Shown here in pieces: positions 60,771-64,000 of a DNA stretch of 64,000 nucleotides; within the stretch, counting starts at the first letter, position 1; the number at the start of each line of letters is the position of its first letter. A program made the position numbers and the translations under genes. The DNA is taken from the NCBI GenBank assembly GCA_025403435.1, contig CM046345.1, positions 8,870,235-8,934,234 on the forward strand. The letters are read 5' to 3'. A model generated the notes under the pieces. It saw nothing but the letters and a program-made list of their open reading frames with translations. It had not been told where the DNA came from and did not search any database. The stretch comes from Artocarpus heterophyllus (Eukaryota > Streptophyta > Magnoliopsida > Rosales > Moraceae).

Positions 60771-61009
60771 ATAAACTCAGTTTTGGTTTTTAATGCTCCA
60801 TCGTGCACAACGACATGATAATCTGGCGTCACATGGACACACCGTCTATAAACAGCACATTTTTGTTACCGCCAAAGTTAAATCCATGCCCATCTTGGAT
60901 TTGACAAATAAGTTTCCATGAATTAAACTTATGTACGCTACGTAAGCCAAGATAGGTCTCCAAATCACACCATGCTAACTGACTGTACTTGCATTCATGT
61001 CTTTTTTTT
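60771..61009. other. Junction between TNL pseudogene and next bZIP module
   Basis: Unlike anything at the corresponding place in the intact module. Diverged match to 42590-42780. No gene. Confidence 0.5.
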
Positions 61010-62184
61010 TTTTTTACTTTTTAATGTAGTCTTTATAAATTTACTTTTCAATGTCATTACAAAACTCATGTTTTTTATTTTCTTTTTATCTACAGTTTAT
61101 AGTCTTTTGAATTATTTTAAACTGTATATAATGAGAAAAAATTGAAGAAGTGGAGAACTTGGTATTGTTTCTTACTTCTTAGCAATTGGATTAACTCACA
61201 ATTTGCAATGCATTGATGTTTTCTTATCTTGTATAAAATTATGCAATGAAGTACATGTCTTAGGTTGACTTTTAATTAATTTATTCAATTTAAGATTGTA
61301 TGCTTATCATTTATAATATTATGATCAATTGTTACTATTCATGTTTATCACATACTTAGTATACTTAGTATTTTGGTTGGGAGTTTCATCTAAATTTTGT
61401 ACCATTAATTTTATAGTTTCCTAAAGCCTTATTTAAAAATAAAGTGTTTTAAGATGACTTTCTGTGTTTTACGTTAATTTTCACCAATATCGATATTTTC
61501 ATAAAATTTAAGTACCAATATTTTCATTGATATTGATATTTTCATCCTTAATAAGGACACATACAGAACATGTTTTCATCCTTAATTTTTATAATTAGAT
61601 ACATTAATTGAATTTTATATTCTATTAGTTTCCGTGTTTATTCAAGCATAATTTATTAAAGAATATTCATTTCTAGTATCAAGTGCAAGAAAGATAAATT
61701 TTGATGATCAAGGAAGTCGTTAGCGATGTTAAACCGATGGGAACGCATCTTTATTAAGTGTCGTATATTTGGTACCGCTATATGTTCATTTATTTTTTTG
61801 GAACCACCAATTTAATTGGTGATATTAGTTTACAGGCATTTTTGTGTTTACTGATTAGATGATTGGGGAATGAAGGTGTGAATATTCTGCTCACAAAATT
61901 AAATTAAATGTTAATGTTATATTTGAAAAAAAGCGTAAAAATAATGTATTTGATATGTTATTTTGACTTGTGCCGTAATAAATAATGTTGTTTCAAATTT
62001 TATATCTCTTTTTTACATAATCTTTATTTTGAGAGTTGTAAACGTAAATTATTATTATTAAAATATTTAAAAAACCAATATTGCAATGTTTAAACAAAAA
62101 AGTCAATACATAAACCAATAATAGTTGATGCTTATCATTGTCTCGGCATCAACCATTGAGAGCAATCTAAACACGTAAAAGAGT

Positions 62185-62347
62185 GTTTGATAAAGTGGTT
62201 TGAGCCAAAAAAATTAGTACGCCTATTATAACATGTAAAAGCTTTATATGATCTAGTTACCTTTTTCTTTACACTATAATATATAAAAGTTTTATATTGT
62301 TATTGATTCAAACGAATCAGTTTAAACCAACATGGGAAACACCCTAT
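62185..62347. mobile_element. MITE copy I
   Basis: Orthologous position to copy D (18310-18473): GAGTGTTTGATAAAG...GAAACACCCTATAAG. Confidence 0.65.
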
Positions 62348-62653
62348 AAGAATCAAGTGGCGTTTTGGTTTGAGCATAGACATCTACATGATCAGATATC
62401 TAATCTTTATGCTAATGCTCTAAAAATGACAACGTAATAATTGATATGTAAAACATTAATACAAATTTACACAGCAAGCAGAGGAAAGCTCATGGTCCGA
62501 ATTTATATCACGTTAGAAGAAAGAAAGAAGAAACAAATGTAAATTGGCCATTTTATACATCCACATAGAGCAATAGAACAAAATCAGCTCAGAGTAAATA
62601 TACAATTGATTAGTGGGAAAAAAATTAGAATTAAAAAAAGGACCATAAATCAG

Positions 62654-63432
62654 TTAATGCTCGCTTAGGATATCGTTCTTCGGCTCAACAGTCTGATCAA
62701 CTTTAGGCCTAGCGTTCATGAGAACCTGCGTTGAGATTACAATATTAATTTTAGAATTCACTCTTAAATTTAATATTTTTTCAGTAGGTGATTAATTAAA
62801 TTAATTAATTATACTTAAGCAATGAAAGAGAGAATTTACCTTACGAAGGATGGTATATTCGTTAATCAAAGTGATCTTTTCTTAAAGCTTTGAGTTGATA
62901 TCTTGCAGTTGTTTAGCTCTTGATTCTAAATCACACACGTAAACCTTCTTTCTTTCGCAGGCTTGTTGGGCGGAGACCCTATTCCTAAGCAATCTGATAA
63001 CACACAAAACTCACGAACAAATTGATTAGTTTTAAATTAAGACATAATAATGACAATCACAATAGCTAAGCTAGAAATTGGTGGAAAATAGTTGGGCACC
63101 TTTTGAGTCTTTTGTGTTCCTCATCAACAGGGTTGCGTCCCCTCCGCCGTTTTTCGGGAAATCCAATCTGCAGCGGTGGCTGAGGCGGAGGTGGTGTATT
63201 GTTAAAGTTGGAGAGAGGTTGATGAGCTTGAGCTTCTAACTCCATGTCGGGAACTCTGAACAATTATTCATCGCTCTCTTCTACATTTAGTCATAACCAA
63301 AATTTAGCCACCACTAATCAGCATTATAATGAATCAAGACAAACATAATTTATTATAACACTCACCCAGTTTGTCACTTTGGGACCTACCATGGGACGAA
63401 GTAGCACAACTACTGTTAGCGTTAGTAGACAT
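62654..63432 (-). pseudogene. HYH-like bZIP pseudogene
   Basis: Exon equivalents 63432-63366, 63280-63100, 62993-62840 and 62725-62654, all GT-AG, same lengths as the intact gene except exon 3, which is 3 bases shorter. Two in-frame stops: exon 2 reads ESDE-stop-LFRVPDME, breaking the COP1-binding motif, and exon 3 reads NSKL-stop. In the basic region the invariant Arg of N-x7-R is Cys (QQACERKK), so DNA binding would fail even without the stops. Splice sites and the VP pair are still recognisable, so decay is fairly recent. Confidence 0.92.
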
Positions 63433-63757
63433 TATTTTAAAAATATTTTTGAATAGAATTATGATATTTTGAGGAGAAAAGAGAATATAGCAAGAAATTT
63501 TTAGTAATAATACTACGTATATATTTTATATTTGTATACATCTGTAGATATTACGCGCATTCCACGTAATATTTTGGCTGGATTATGGGGAATTGGGAGG
63601 TTATTCTAAGAACATGTTTCTCTATCCACGGCCGCCAATCCATTTCGTGTACATCTTTGCAAAACATGATGATAAACATCCCCTCTTTCATCATAAAAAA
63701 AAAAAAAAAAAAAAAAAATCTCCTCTTTAGCCCCAGCAACACCTACTCCAAATCAAA

Positions 63758-63763
63758 CACGTG
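63758..63763. promoter_or_regulatory. G-box CACGTG upstream of bZIP pseudogene
   Basis: In context AACACGTGGCACATG. It is six bases away from the aligned position of the G-box in the intact copy. Confidence 0.5.
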
Positions 63764-64000
63764 GCACATGATTTTTCTTGCTTTTTTATTCAGTGAGTCT
63801 AGAGAGACAAATGATTTGTAAATTTCTTTAATTTATATAACGAAAGGGGTTTCCTGATATTCCTTGGAAGAACAAGAGGTCAATCAACAAGATTGGACAA
63901 TCAATATTTGTATCACTTGTAGCCTTATGGAATTTCTTAGATTTAGGCACAAAAATGGATACGAAAATAGTGGAATATATGTATAAACAGGGAACAAAAA

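Larger units (their letters stand above)
61010..64000. repeat. Segmental duplicate of 16850-19995 (bZIP module)
   Basis: Collinear similarity throughout, including the GATATCGATATTTTC relic, MITE, bZIP exons and upstream region. Reaches the window end without a visible boundary, so a further TNL copy may follow. Confidence 0.88.

Overview
This is nuclear DNA of a flowering plant, almost certainly a eudicot. The evidence is spliced genes with GT-AG introns, a TIR-NBS-LRR (TNL) resistance gene, an HY5/HYH-type bZIP gene, plant Ty1/copia and Ty3/gypsy (Athila-like) elements, and AT-rich intergenic DNA full of MITEs. I cannot name the species.

Layout. 1-7.4 kb: a decayed Copia element (729-7228) inserted in a MITE, with a second complete MITE copy after its truncated 3' LTR. 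7.5-15.7 kb: a very young LTR element on the minus strand. It has 1,974-bp LTRs with one mismatch seen by eye, a perfect GTCTG target duplication, PBS and PPT, but no gag or pol. Its interior holds two intact ORFs: a basic Cys-rich protein and a LOG-type (cytokinin-activating family) protein. 16.8-26.1 kb: an intact module of an HYH-like bZIP gene and a complete five-exon TNL gene, both on the minus strand. 26.2-28.1 kb: duplicated TNL 5' flank, including a relic of another TNL start. 29.4-41.0 kb: a dead Copia element carrying a 1.9-kb solo LTR, which itself carries a 4.7-kb solo LTR. 41-47.4 kb: MITE-rich intergenic DNA, with a solo LTR of the same family as the LOG-carrying element inside a fold-back MITE. 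47.5-60.8 kb: a TNL pseudogene split by a 9.6-kb Athila-like element. 61.0-64.0 kb: a third module copy with a dead bZIP gene, running off the window.

How it fits together. The host part is a tandem array of bZIP + TNL modules in which only the first is intact; the others are broken by nonsense codons, frameshifts and retroelement insertion. The TNL would be an intracellular immune receptor. The bZIP would be a COP1-regulated, G-box-binding light-signalling factor, and a G-box lies in its own upstream region. The rest is layered transposable elements whose target duplications let the insertion order be read. The most unusual item is the young element carrying a LOG ORF and a zinc-finger-like basic ORF in place of retroviral genes.
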